Below are positions 36,114-46,329 of a stretch of DNA of 64,000 nucleotides, piece by piece; position 1 is the first letter of the stretch; each line of letters opens with the position of its first letter. The translations under genes and the position numbers were made by a program. Source of the DNA: Isoetes taiwanensis (Eukaryota > Streptophyta > Lycopodiopsida > Isoetales > Isoetaceae). The stretch spans positions 2,709,454 to 2,773,453 of the forward strand of contig JAJEKV010000033.1 of the NCBI GenBank assembly GCA_021234155.1, read 5' to 3'. The notes below the pieces were generated by a model. It searched no databases. It was not told the origin of the DNA and saw only the letters and a list, made by a program, of their open reading frames with translations.

Positions 36114-36784
36114 GGGTCGCAAGTGCCTCTACCCAGTCAGAGCCACTCTCCTTCGAACCACTTCCTCGAATATTGCGAAGGGGAGGGGCTCGGACTGGGT
36201 GGAGGCCTCTGCGACCAAACACAGGGAAATGCATTCGAACTGCTTCCATGTGTTTATGCATTGGACTCAGATGCAAATGGCGCCATTAGTCTTGTTGTTG
36301 GCAAATGGCGTCATGGCGCCATTTGGATGCCTGTTAGCTTTCTTTAAGGAGTCTTGTTGTTGGCACATGGCGCCATTTGGATGCCTGAGCTTTCTTTAGG
36401 GAGTCTTGTTGTTGGCAAATGGCGCCATGGCGCCATTTGCATCTGAGTCCAGTGCATAAACACTAATGGAAGCATTCGCATATGCATTAGCAATAAGAAG
36501 CAATCTACCAAGCAAATCGCGCCATCGCGCCATTTGCTTGTTAGATTGCTTCTTATTGTGTTGCATTCTCTATTCCTGTCAATAGAGCTAATGCATATCG
36601 AATGCTTCCATGAGTGTTTCTCGACTCGTGGGTCGAGAAGGCCCAAGCTCTAGTGCATTCTGCTATTACGGGTCGCATGTGCCTCGACCCAATCAGAGCC
36701 ACGCTCCTTCGAACCATCTTCCTTGAATATTGCGAAGGGGAGGGGCTCGGAATGGGTCAAGGCCTCTGCAACCAAACACAGGAT
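36114..36784. repeat. Nested foldback array with GGCGCCAT palindromes
   Basis: A hairpin-forming block at 36114-36227 (GTCGCA-GTGCCTC-ACCC-GTC against its inverse) recurs in direct orientation at 36663-36784. Between them, 36231-36285 pairs with 36430-36485 as inverted arms. These arms enclose GTCTTGTTGTTGGCAAATGG units and GGCGCCATGGCGCC palindromes. A further hairpin at 36488-36560 is centred on a CGCGCCATCGCGCC core. No protein is encoded. Confidence 0.8.
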
Positions 36785-37282
36785 GTGAGGCCCCTGTTCG
36801 ACCTGATGATTTGCAATACCCATATTGGCTCATATATGGCCCTCTGTCTCGTATATGACTCATACCTTACCTTCAGATTCTGCAGAAGTGCAAATACGAG
36901 ATTGAACATAACACGATCATGCCATTATCATAATTCTTGTATATAACAGACAATATTAAAGATAAATGAGTCCAGGAATTTAGCGTGTCTATTGAAAAAC
37001 AACATTTCCATTCTGTGTGACACACACCCTTCCTGAACATATAATTCGGCAATAAATGTTTAACAATTCCCACTTTGGGATAGACTACACAAAAAATAGG
37101 GATGTAATAAAATTTATCACTTTAGAATAAACAACAGTAACCTTATCCTGTCTTATTGCAATCCCAGTCCCTTCTGAGAGGAGAGAGAAGTATTTGTTCC
37201 AATACATAAAGAAATTAAACATCCTACCAAACTATGGTACAACAGAACCCCCCATTCTTCTTTAACATCCAGAACTGGATTT

Positions 37283-37530
37283 GGAGATACATCGAGCTGT
37301 CTTAATCTCAAGCAATTGTTCCACCACATATCTACAGATGGGACAGCAGTTGGTTTGAAACCTCAAGATTTTGGCATATTCACTGCACATGCACTGCAGC
37401 AAGATATACGCTAAGAATCCGAGAGTGTCTTTTAAAAATTAAAAATGTCCAAAAGAATCTAAATCTTACCATATTTTTGCATGGCAATACTGTAGCATCC
37501 TTGTCTCTGATAGACATATGATCCACTCCT
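37283..37530 (-). pseudogene. RING-finger exon pair, copy 1 (LOG2/LUL-like E3), decayed
   Basis: The two exons resemble the C-terminal RING of plant LOG2/LUL-type (MGRN1-like) ubiquitin ligases, which read [13 protein letters not shown]...CPIC. Exon A on the minus strand near 37470-37530 reads KDATVLPCKNM before a GTAAG donor, so the zinc-ligand His is replaced by Asn. Exon B, behind an intact CTGCAG acceptor, reads [20 protein letters not shown], so one zinc-ligand Cys is Tyr. The upstream Cys pair (CVIC) is absent. A complete RING cannot form from it. No other exons of such a gene are nearby. Confidence 0.75.
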
Positions 37531-37953
37531 ATCCACATAATTACTTCATTGCCACGTTATATTTATTCTTGATGTCGTTCTTGCCTTTCTCATATCATCA
37601 GATCATAACACGATCATGCCATTATCATAATTCTTGTACACACAGCAGACAACATTAAAGATATTCATCATGCCTATTGAAAAATAACATTTTCATTCTG
37701 TGTACCACAAACCCTTCCTGAATATATAATTTGGCGATAAATGTTTAACAATCCCCACTTTGGGATAGACTACACAAAAAATAGGGGCGTAATAAAATTT
37801 ATCACTTTAGAATAAACAATAGTAACCTTATCCTATCTTATAGCAGTCCCCGCTTTATTTGAGATAAGGGAGAAGTATTTGTTCCAATACATAAAGAAAT
37901 TAAACATCTTACCAGACTATGGTACAACAGACCCCTGTTCAAGCCATTCTCCT

Positions 37954-38240
37954 TTAGCATCCAGAACTGAATTTGGAGCTACCCCCAGTTGTGTCTTGTG
38001 AATCAGTTTTTGGGACCTTAATCTCAAGCAATTGTTCCAGCACATATCTACAGATGGGACAGCAGTTGGTTTGAAACCTCAAGACTTTGGCACATTCATC
38101 GCACATGCCTTTGCAAAGAAGATATACACTAAGAATACGACAGCATCTTTTAAAAAATGAAAATGTCCAAAAGAATTTAAATCTTACCATATGTCTGCAT
38201 GGCAATACCGTAGTATCCTTAGCTCTGGTAGACATACGAT
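37954..38240 (-). pseudogene. RING-finger exon pair, copy 2 (LOG2/LUL-like E3), decayed
   Basis: This is the duplicate of the pair at 37283-37530. Exon A keeps [11 protein letters not shown] and a GTAAG donor. Exon B reads [20 protein letters not shown] followed by [10 protein letters not shown] and a stop at 37954-37956. Here the splice acceptor has changed, and the first Cys of the CMC motif is lost. An in-frame TGA sits four codons upstream of the MST at exon A, where the CVIC pair should be. The decay differs from that of copy 1, so the two copies have diverged independently since duplication. LUL-type ligases have a DAR2 domain upstream; nothing of it is seen here. Confidence 0.75.
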
Positions 38241-38400
38241 GAACTCATGTCCACATAATTTTACTTCATTGCCATATTATATTTACTCTTGATGTCATTC
38301 TTGCCTTTCTCATATCATTAGATCATAACATGATCATCCCATTATCATAATTCTTGTACACACAGCAGATAATATTATACATGAGTCCGAAATAACCTTG

Positions 38401-38564
38401 TTTAACTTAACACCACCATATTGCATTTGGCTAGAGATGTTCACAGCTCTTCAATAACCGACATTGTTACGAATAACCTCAGCAACAACAGATGCTGACA
38501 TACCTGTTAAAAAACACAATAAACAGAAATTAGCTAGATATGAGTTTAGCTTTTCCTCTAGAAT
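38401..38564. other. Spacer between gene fragments
   Basis: AT-rich with no feature that I can support. Confidence 0.4.
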
Positions 38565-38843
38565 CTACCCCGTGCCTAATAGAAATGCTGGTTTGGGTAG
38601 AAATTTTAATACTATAAAATAAACCCATTGTTTGAAGGGATCCTTAGTGAGTAAATAGATGTCAATGCCAATCCAATGATGCCCATTTTTCGTAAGTGTT
38701 TCTCCGCGAAGCCCTGATCCACAACCTGCAGAATACAACCCAGCTTGTACTACAATAGCCTGTTGGCCCTCTAGCTTCTGCAGGACCTCCACCTTCTGCT
38801 TTATGTCCTCAAGGTTGCTTCCGCCATTGCTATGGATGGGCAT
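38565..38843 (-). pseudogene. Fragment with a Bud23-like methyltransferase exon
   Basis: Read on the minus strand, an upstream part (38730-38843) encodes a short Glu/Lys-rich helix of unknown origin (LEDIKQKVEVLQKLEG). After a CTGCAG acceptor at 38726, the peptide GCGSGLRGETLTKNGHHWIG follows. This is the SAM-binding motif I and following strand of Bud23/WBSCR22-type 18S rRNA methyltransferases. Nothing else of that enzyme is nearby. The frame is open for 92 codons, so it could be a chimeric transcript, but a captured exon is more likely. Confidence 0.6.
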
Positions 38844-38885
38844 GGATTTACAAGCGAGTTGAAGGCCGTCGGAGGTACATACATA

Positions 38886-40400
38886 TTTAGAATAGCATTA
38901 TTGACAATATAATATTTGTTTTAGACACATGGTTCAAAATATTTGCATGCAACCACTTACCATTTACCATGGACATTTGATCTGCACATGCATCAAGAAT
39001 GCTAATGAAGATTAGACTAAAAAGTTGGAGCGTTTTAGCAATGCGTCCTTGACGAGTAAAGCCTACAATAATCGCATTCCAAATGGAGGTGTCCCATTGT
39101 GGCATTGTGTCAAATGCTTTAGAAGCTTCCTCGATGTACCCATTTTGAGCATAACCAGCTAGCATAATGTTCCATGAGATCAAATTCCTCTGGGGCATTT
39201 TTTGACATGAATTAAAAGCCTTTGCAAAGTGTTGGCATTCAAGATGACCTGCAATTAAAGAATTCCAGGAAGTGATGTCCTTTATGGCATTATATCAAAG
39301 AAGGCAATGACCTCTTTTAGGTGCCCTCCCCATAACTTGATAATAAAGCATTCCATGACCTGAAACGATAGCAGTCCATGAGACAATATCTCGGCTGGGC
39401 ATTTGACAAAAGAGTTCAACAGCCGCTGAGCATATGCTGAGATCAAGGCATTCCATGAAGCTACATTTCGAAAAGATGTCTTGTTGAATAAATCCATTGC
39501 CTACCCAAAGTGACCATGCTGAGCATAACCATTAATCATGGTATTCCAAGAGACTGCATTTCTTTGAGGCATTTTCTAAAAATGTCAAGAGCTTCCTTCA
39601 ACTTCCCCTGTTGGACATGGCCGGATATCAATGCATTCCATGCAACTGCATCTAATTGTGGGATTTGAATAAACAGATTAAAAGCCTGTTCTAGCCGATC
39701 TTGTGGACAATAAACCGAAATCATAGTGGTAGCTGATAGCAAACTTTTACAGGGAATACAATGGAATGATTCCTCAATTTCTTTGAACCATCCCTGTTGA
39801 GCTTAAGATGCAATCGTAATGTTCCAAGAAAAGGAATTACGTTTATCCATGTTATTAAAAACAACTCTAGCATCATGGAGAGCTCCACATTTGACATACA
39901 TTCTGATAAGCAAGTTTGAAAGAAACAAATTTGTTCTAGCCCATTTGCCACAATCCAGTGGTGAAGATTCTTGCCTTCTAATAAAGTGCTTGGCACACTT
40001 TCGTAACTCAAAATCAATGCGAACAATATCCGTTTCATCCTTCTTCTTTTTGAAAGTAATGACTGGAAAATTACAACTAATGCCTACCACAGTTTCCATT
40101 GGGTCTGACGCACCCACTAATGCATCACTCTGGAGCTCCAAACACCTTGAAACATACTTGCATCTCTGCCCTATTTTGCTTTCCAGAAGAAAGACACATA
40201 AACCAAAACCCGGGCTCCCGGCCAAGAACCTTGTTAGCTGTAAATCTAGCCAAGAATTGCCATAATCTAAGCCATAACACAGGTGATCTCCATGATGCAT
40301 GCATCGACCTCCATAGCTAAGCTCGGATATGGAGCTGGTTAGCCAGTTTCCACATCGGCTGCCCTCAAACTTCGTCAAACCAGCAGATCTGGAAGCCATC
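38886..40400 (-). pseudogene. PPR protein pseudogene
   Basis: Pieces of a PLS-class PPR protein lie on the minus strand in order but in different frames. An N-terminal part is at 39803-40399, including NLLIRMYVKCGALHDARVVF. It is followed by repeats with DAVAWNALISGHVQQGKLKEA (39536-39742), NVASWNALISAYAQ (39282-39497) and NLISWNIMLAGYAQNGYIEE (38887-39198). At least four frameshifts or stops separate them. The repeat spacing is too short for complete PLS triplets between some pieces, so deletions also occurred. It is a different gene from the intact PPR at 54.3 kb. Confidence 0.85.
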
Positions 40401-40514
40401 TAGCCTACAACAGCTATTCCGGTCACCGGTAGGAAGAGAAGCAAAAAAGCCTCGCACATGAACTAGGGTGACCGACAGTTTAAGGGCCCTAGTGGGTTTT
40501 GAGCAGTTTTTGGA

Positions 40515-40605
40515 ATATCTCAAGCATATACCAGCATATCCAAGGAATATACCGAAAACTCACATGGACCAAGGTTTGCCCCCCTAGGGGCAACCCAAAA
40601 CATAA
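40515..40605 (+). repeat. GC hairpin repeat, copy 2
   Basis: CATATACC-AGCATATCC motifs are followed by the GGTTTGCCCCCCTAGGGGC hairpin and AACCCAAAA. It is the inverse of 16240-16350 and shares its hairpin with 12061-12092. Confidence 0.6.
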
Positions 40606-40874
40606 CCCTCAGCTGAGGTGATTACAAAAATAGGAGGAAATAACTGTATGTAACGATCCTCTTCCAAGGGATCATGATAATCCACATTTGCACCATCACC
40701 ATCCTGTTGTTCCTCAAAACTTGCAGCATTCTCAATATTTTCAAAAGCAAAATCACTTACAGTTTCGTCCGAATCATATAGAGATGAATCCGTGGAAGCA
40801 TCCTCCTCACATCGCTCAAACGCGTCAAGATCCAGATCTATTGGGGTGTATACAAGCATGGAGCGAAAGCACAA
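40584..40874 (-). other. Acidic open frame of unknown nature
   Basis: A 96-codon frame on the minus strand encodes a strongly acidic peptide (runs of Asp, Glu and Ser) ending shortly after the GC hairpin repeat. I recognise no domain. Its acidic bias and its position beside other captured gene pieces make an exon of some host gene possible, but chance is not excluded. Confidence 0.25.
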
Positions 40875-41024
40875 GAGAGGGAAAATGATTCAAAGATGTG
40901 TAGAGCATAGCATAGGCCTCATGAATTTTTTAACCACGAATGGAAACCCTTCCTATTTTCCTCCTTGTATGGAACCCTTCTTATTTTCCTTTATGCATGG
41001 AAAATAGGAAGGAAGGAAGTATAT

Positions 41025-42610
41025 TTTGACGTCCACGGAGGCCAACTGGCCTATGAGACGGTGATACAATATAGTGGAAAGTTTCCAAACACAAAAGAAA
41101 ACCACAGAAACCCTGTAGAATGTGTCTCTACCACTGGGATGAAAAAACCCCCCATGTGGGAGGAAAAACCCTTGTAGTAGGCATTGAGAGGCCCTATCTG
41201 GGCGCTCAAATTCCCTGTGCTGTGAGGGACTCCCTGACGGTGGAGACTTGCAGAATGTAAGACGCTAGACGTGCCACCATTGACGAAGCCAGCAATTGAT
41301 GAATTGCTATCTCAGAGCATCTGAGATCGGCATGAGCTGCCTGGATGTGTGCATATGCTGGGCATTCCTGTAGAGCATGGTGTTCATCTTCTACTATCTG
41401 CATGTGACAACACTGGCATAATCTCTCATGTCGGGGGATTCCCTGCCCTCCATCCGTACCCCAGCGGCCTGTCTCAATTTTGAGATGGTGGGACCCTGTC
41501 CTTATTGCAGCTATAGCTCTCCGTTTCTTGGTAGAGATGTGTGCCTTCAAATACTGGTGGGGGTCGTGTTCAAGCGACGGATTGACCTGTGTGTGGTAGT
41601 GCTCTGTTTTGGGCTTTGCAAGAGTGGGCGCATCCCACAGAGAGGCAGCAAAGCGCTCATTCAAATGCAGCTCCTGCTCCGCGATATTCGACACATCCAT
41701 AATGTGTTGATAGTCTATGGACCAATTTGCGAACCATCCCCTACAATGCTCCTGCCACACTCTCTTCAGACGTTGTGGCCCTCGTGCCAATAACCGAGCC
41801 CGAGGAGGAAGACATTGTGCATCCATTCTGTCAACCTTATGGAAATACGCAAGGTGCCTGCGCATAGCAGAATGCTGCAGGGGCCAAAAGCTAGTCTCAT
41901 ACAACAAAATCGGATAAGGCACCGTGTCCTTGACGCCTAGGCTGTATGTCAAGAAAGCCTTCTGTACCCTCTCTAGCTTATCCCAAGTAGCCTTGCTAAC
42001 CGCTGTCCCCCAGACCTCTACCCCATACAGCAATACTGGTTCCACGAGTGCTCGGAACAGGTGTGCTTTGCGTGCCCAATCGCAGAGATCTATTCTGTGA
42101 CAGCTATTCTGCATTGCATACATGGCTTTCCATCCCGCGCTGACCCTTCTTTCTACACAATCATCCCATAGCATGTTTAGCAGAGAAATCGATTCCCAGA
42201 TACTTAAAGGTCCTTACAACTTCCATCCTTTGTCCTTTGTAATAGAAGTCTGGGATATCAGGCTGTGCAGACAGGATTGGCAACAACTTGGTTTTCTGCT
42301 GGTCGACTGTCATTCCTGCTATGTCACAGAATTGACTGAGAGCATCCAAATGTTCCTGCATACTCCTAGCGGTATGGGATAATAAGCCTAGATCGTCTGC
42401 ATAGAGCAACTGTTTTACTGTATATGCCTCTGGCAACTGCGGGCCACCACCTCCATGTTCTTGCATCCAGGTCTCCAACTTGTCAATATAGAGTCCAAAA
42501 AGTGTTGGAGATAACGGGCATCCCTGTTTAACACCTATGGTGTTGTTTAGGGTGACGTGCATACTTGATGGACGTGCTGCCTTAATGGAAGGCGTTCATA
42601 TTGATAAGCG
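41025..42610 (-). mobile_element. 5'-truncated LINE
   Basis: The element starts within the reverse transcriptase palm near 42610 and ends on the minus strand at about 41025 with CTCCGTGGACGTCAAAATA and a (TTCC)-rich tail. The 3' untranslated part is about 170 bp. Stretches of GGAAACCCTTCCTATTTTCC-like sequence lie on both sides (40940-41010 and 42640-42770), so it inserted into a repeat of that kind. Only one clear frameshift is seen, making this the best preserved LINE in the window. Confidence 0.85.
41206..42562 (-). pseudogene. LINE reverse transcriptase C-terminal half, one frameshift
   Basis: Read downward from 42562 there is VKQGCPLSPTLFGLYIDKLE, QLLYADDLGLLS with an intact YADD catalytic motif, a VRTFKYLGIDF thumb motif, and a frameshift near 42170. 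Then comes a 322-codon frame with ALVEPVLLYGVEVWG, RTGSHHLKIETGRWG and a Cys/His cluster C-x2-C-x8-H-x4-C near 41370-41420. This C-terminal zinc cluster is typical of many LINE ORF2 proteins. The N-terminal endonuclease and the fingers are missing through 5' truncation. Confidence 0.85.
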
Positions 42611-42639
42611 TGTGAATCTTCTAGAAATAAAATAACGTT

Positions 42640-42790
42640 ATGGAAACCCTTCTCATTTTCCAAAAGGAAATCCTTCCTATTTTCCAGGAAAACCCTTCCT
42701 AATTTCAAGGGCTAGGAATTCGGAAGGGAAAATAGGAAGGGTTTCCCTGGAAAATCAAAAAAGTTTCCAGAGAAAATGGAAAGGGTTTTT
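42640..42790. repeat. Imperfect palindrome of GGAAACCCTTCCTATTTTCC units
   Basis: The unit occurs about three times forward and three times inverted around a centre near 42715. Related units lie at 40940-41010, beyond the LINE. This may be a MITE or foldback that was the LINE's target. Confidence 0.65.
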
Positions 42791-42989
42791 ATGGGAGGGC
42801 AACCCCAATTGTGCGTACATAAAACCATCGCTATCTATCACTCATATATAATGCAGTTACATTTTCTGTTTGGCACTCTATTTGTTTGAGGTAATTTGTT
42901 TGAGCAGCCCTCAAATCGACACGTGGTTTACATGTTTGCCCACACGCATTTATTGCCGATATTGGCGAGTCTACTCCAGGGTTGGCCCC

Positions 42990-43093
42990 AGGGTCTATGT
43001 GACTTCAAATTTAGCCCTTCAAGCAATCGTTAGGAATATTGCACTGCCATAGCCAATGCTTCCCAGACATGCTAAATTTGAAGTCACACAGAC
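42990..43093. repeat. Inverted repeat with 23-bp arms
   Basis: Bases 42990-43012 (GTCTATGTGACTTCAAATTT and the next three bases) pair with 43070-43092 with one mismatch. The loop is about 57 nt. Confidence 0.75.
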
Positions 43094-43350
43094 ATAATGG
43101 GACGCAAGATCTGCAGAGTATTTATAGAAGTTGTAAAGGAGAGGAATGGTCTGTCACAAGGTGGACGAAGCCGCACCCTTTCAGTTGATTCATTGCACTA
43201 TTATATGTACACAATTTTGTACCAAATGAATTCCATCTAAAGACGTTTAATATATGTTAAGATTGTTGGGCAGCCCCCTAGAATTTGGTGAACAATAATA
43301 GAATTATTAGTACAAAATTTAGAACCAGAATAAAAAATAATGGAATACAA
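43094..43350. other. Short AT-rich spacer
   Basis: I see nothing in this stretch other than AT-rich sequence. Confidence 0.4.
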
Positions 43351-43357
43351 GTATAAC

Positions 43358-43840
43358 TTAAGATTCGGTAGGATAAAGCTGGCCATCCAATTTGGTTACT
43401 TGTAGCATAAACTGCTCAAGCATTCCCGCAAACTTCACGAGGTCAAGCTCTTCAATTGTCTTCTCACATGAAATTCCCCTATACTCTCTCCACAAATCGA
43501 ACCTATTTCTAGCCCATGTAATCTTATTCTGTGACTTCTTTGCACCTTCAGCATCAACCTTCTTACAAAGCTTCTCATCAATATCTATAAATGGTATCTG
43601 GTCCCCATTCTTTCCAAGAATACTAGGATTTTTGGGCAGAACTGGATGGTCAAACATTCCAGAAACTTGTGCATTGGTGATATAATAAAAAACCATTGAT
43701 TCTGAAAACTCCTTACTAATCTCTGCCTCAAAATCCATATTTTTCTTCTCTCCCAATTTGTCAGTGTCACAACCATCCTTATACTGATCATTGGTAATAG
43801 CTCGGAACATCTGCCGTTCCTGTATACTCCAGACTTCCAA
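43358..43840 (-). pseudogene. Possible Crypton-type recombinase N-terminal fragment
   Basis: A 160-codon frame on the minus strand encodes an acidic, hydrophilic peptide. Its last 60 residues read NRFDLWREYRGIS, then EELDLVKFAGMLEQFMLQVT and KLDGQLYPTES. This resembles the core-binding (SAM-like) segment that precedes the tyrosine recombinase catalytic domain in Crypton and ZMYM/DUF3504-type proteins, where a W-W, L---L--F and DG--YPP-SL pattern is usual. The frame stops right after YPTES, so the catalytic domain with its Arg and Tyr residues is missing. I am only moderately sure of the family; a different transposon protein is possible. Confidence 0.45.
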
Positions 43841-43859
43841 TCATACTTCTAGAAAATAA

Positions 43860-45060
43860 AACAAGAATGACAATACTACTACTACTACACAATTGACATA
43901 CTTAAGACTCTGCATGCAATAAATAAATCACATTAGGCACTAAAAAATCTAATAAAAAACAACATGCAAGAAAAATACTTACCTAGATTAGAATCCAGGT
44001 TCAGAAATTCCTCCTACAAGTCGTCAGACTCGTCCTAGGACTCTTAATGTTGAAGTTGAAGCTGCAGTTGCTAAAAGAACCAAAAAGAGGTCAGAACCAA
44101 GAATACCAAAATCTAGTGCAAGATCAAAATATTCTTACTCAAACAAGGCCTTCTAGTTGAAAAAGCCACGAAAATGTCCAAAAAGACACAAGAAAACAAA
44201 GATCCTTCAAAAATTATAAGAATCTCAGGCGCTGTTCTTCAAAATCACATCAAAAGAAAGAGCAGAATGAGGCGCTTCAGAAAAGATAAACAATGGCGGG
44301 ATCGACGACGCGTAGAGCTCTGGCGTCACGATGGCGCCATAGCCGGAGCTCGGCCGACCAGAGCAAAATTGTGAACAGTAAAATTGTGACATCACAGAAA
44401 ATATCCCACCCTAAATTTCATGTTACATTAGTGTCCACGTGTTGCAAATTCCGTCCAGAAAATTGGCCTCCGCGCATCTGCGCGTTGGCCAATTTTCTAG
44501 GCTGGAATTCGCTCCACGCGGGCATTCCTGTATATGGAAAATAAAACTGGCGGAATTAAAGTTGGAACTAAAGAACTTTTGGCAACCGGAAAATGAAAAA
44601 ATTCGGCCGTGAACAGCATGTTACAATACCTTAAAACCTTATGTGTACAAGAAATTTATTGTGGTGGCCAAGGCCGCCATAAACATTCTCTTTTCCACAC
44701 CCTGTGTGTGGAGAAGCGAATCAAATTCTTTTTGTCTAATACTTCCAATTCACTTGTTCTAGATACCTTATGAGCTCGTAATCTTGTTGGAATAACAATA
44801 CCTCACATTTGGCAAGCTCTAATTGGCATTCCTTTGCATGACACCAATCCATTGTAAAGAAAGAATTTCTCACCAATGTAAAGATGATATAATGCAAAAA
44901 AAATCAGGCACATTTTATTAATATTGATATTGGACCCTGAGCTCTCCAAGATCCACTTAAATTTGACCTAAGAAGAATGGTGTCCACCTCACGATTCATT
45001 AACTTTTCAATCTTAAGGATGTGTTTGAGAAGCTCTTCCCCACATAACATGTGTCTTCTT
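43860..45060. other. Gene-free stretch, one hairpin
   Basis: No gene is supported. One ATGGCGCCAT core of the foldback family occurs near 44332. A strong hairpin at 44451-44512 is listed separately. The remainder is AT-rich. Confidence 0.45.
44451..44512. repeat. Hairpin with AGAAAATTGGCC arms
   Basis: AGAAAATTGGCC near 44458 pairs with GGCCAATTTTCT near 44489. An inner stem, GCGCA-TC-TGCGC, sits between them, and TTCCGTCC / GGCTGGAA flanks extend the pairing imperfectly. The GC-rich inner stem stands out from the AT-rich surroundings. Confidence 0.7.
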
Positions 45061-45067
45061 CCGTGTT

Positions 45068-45427
45068 TTGCCCAGAGAAGGGTTGTCATTTGAAATAGTG
45101 AGGGACATCCACAGTCTTATGACAGAGATCAACCCATTTGTCCATATCTTTCAATATCATGCACAAATAATGAGACATAATGGTGCATTCGATATTCAGT
45201 TGCGTCTAGCTTCTTGCAATTCTAGGATACTTGAAAGGAGGCAGTACAATGCTCCAGCTGCTGATGAGGTAGCTCTTCTAATGCCTGCAGATGATAGTCC
45301 AGCAGATGGTCAACGTGAAATAATCATACAATCATTAGACAATGAATTGAAATTTATAGATTCCTACCACTCCGCGTATGATGCCCTACACTTTGTACTA
45401 ATATTTTCATATAATAGAGATGGGTGA
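45068..45427 (+). pseudogene. Helitron replicase fragment (helitron-like N domain)
   Basis: The 119-codon frame matches the Helitron helicase-like N-terminal domain. It has FEIVRDIHSLMTEINPFVHI, then RRQYNAPAADEVALLMPADD, then a region ending FIDSYHSAYDALHFVLIFSY. In intact Helitrons this is followed by LPY-LLFPYGE-GW and by the HUH nuclease with its paired His and Tyr. Here the frame ends right after the SYNRDG that corresponds to PYGEDG, so neither the HUH nuclease nor the helicase is present. It starts without a Met codon. It is a short internal fragment of a Helitron. It shows that Helitrons have been in the neighbourhood of the host gene fragments at 37-40.4 kb. Confidence 0.8.
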
Positions 45428-45649
45428 CACATCCAGATATGATGTGATGGTAGAAGTCATGTTACTTCTACAAGTTCCACTTGCATTGCAGATGTGGTCT
45501 TATACAAGTTCTACTTGCATTGGAGGCTTGAAATGCTGATATTTATTTTTTATCTCATGTATGCCATTACTTCATAAAAAGCATATGTCTCTTGCCATTG
45601 AAATCGTAGGAGAAGTCTATATATTTTACTTTCAAATTATTAAAGGTCT

Positions 45650-45990
45650 ATACTATGAGAAGATATGACAATATAACCTCTAACTTTTCATACTATTGTT
45701 GATTGTGTAAAAAGCTCCTCAATTCAGAAAAAGAAACGAATCAAAACCTCTAACTTTTTATACTATTATTGATTATATGAAAAGCTCCTCAATTCAGGAA
45801 ATGAAACAAATCAAATGCAAATTTTGTGTATCATTGAAGTTTTAGAAGTCACATGGAATTTCTTTAAAGCAACTCATTCACATCTTGAGTTAACAACATT
45901 TACGGCGGCATCATTGAAGTTCTAGAAGTCACATGGAAATTCTTTAAAGCAACTCATTCACAGCGTCATCATAAACAGTTTTGACCCTTT
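45650..45990. repeat. Two local tandem duplications
   Basis: A unit of about 75 bp with AAAAGCTCCTCAATTCAG is duplicated at 45672-45820. A unit with GAAGTTTTAGAAGTCACATG is duplicated at 45834-45965. Confidence 0.75.
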
Positions 45991-46191
45991 AAACAATCAA
46001 ATGCCATCTTTTGGGGTAGAGTACAGGTCTATAAATACTACTTTCCATTTATATTAGCTATTGCATTATGCTTGATGAAAAGCGCAGCAATGCAGGGCAC
46101 TTTTTTTGAGTACTTGCATACTTAACTAATCACTTGAACCTTTTCCTAAAGGATTCATCATCTCCAGCAGTCAACGCCTCAATAGCAGCAG

Positions 46192-46329
46192 TCCATTTCA
46201 ACCATTAGAGACTTATCCTTGTTTGCAGCCTTAGCAGCAGCATCGTTAGCAAGGCTTTTGTCCATTTCAACCATTGGAGACTTATCCATGTTTGCAGCCT
46301 TAGCAGCAGCATGGTTAGCAAGGCTTTTG
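46192..46329. repeat. 69-bp tandem duplication
   Basis: Two near-identical 69-bp copies containing TTTGCAGCCTTAGCAGCAGC. Because 69 is a multiple of three, the duplication keeps a reading frame (46219-46470) open, but the Ala/Leu-rich product resembles nothing I know. Confidence 0.85.

Larger units (their letters stand above)
36907..38400. repeat. Segmental tandem duplication of about 0.7 kb
   Basis: The segment 36907-37604 is repeated at 37605-38326, and the start of a third copy is visible at 38327-38400 (ATAAC-GATCAT-CCATTATCAT and following). Divergence is moderate. Each full copy carries two small exons of a RING protein gene on the minus strand. Confidence 0.85.

Noticed and set aside
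36114-36784. CRISPR-like spaced repeats
   Set aside because: Repeat spacing is irregular, the units are foldbacks, the genome is eukaryotic and no cas gene is present.
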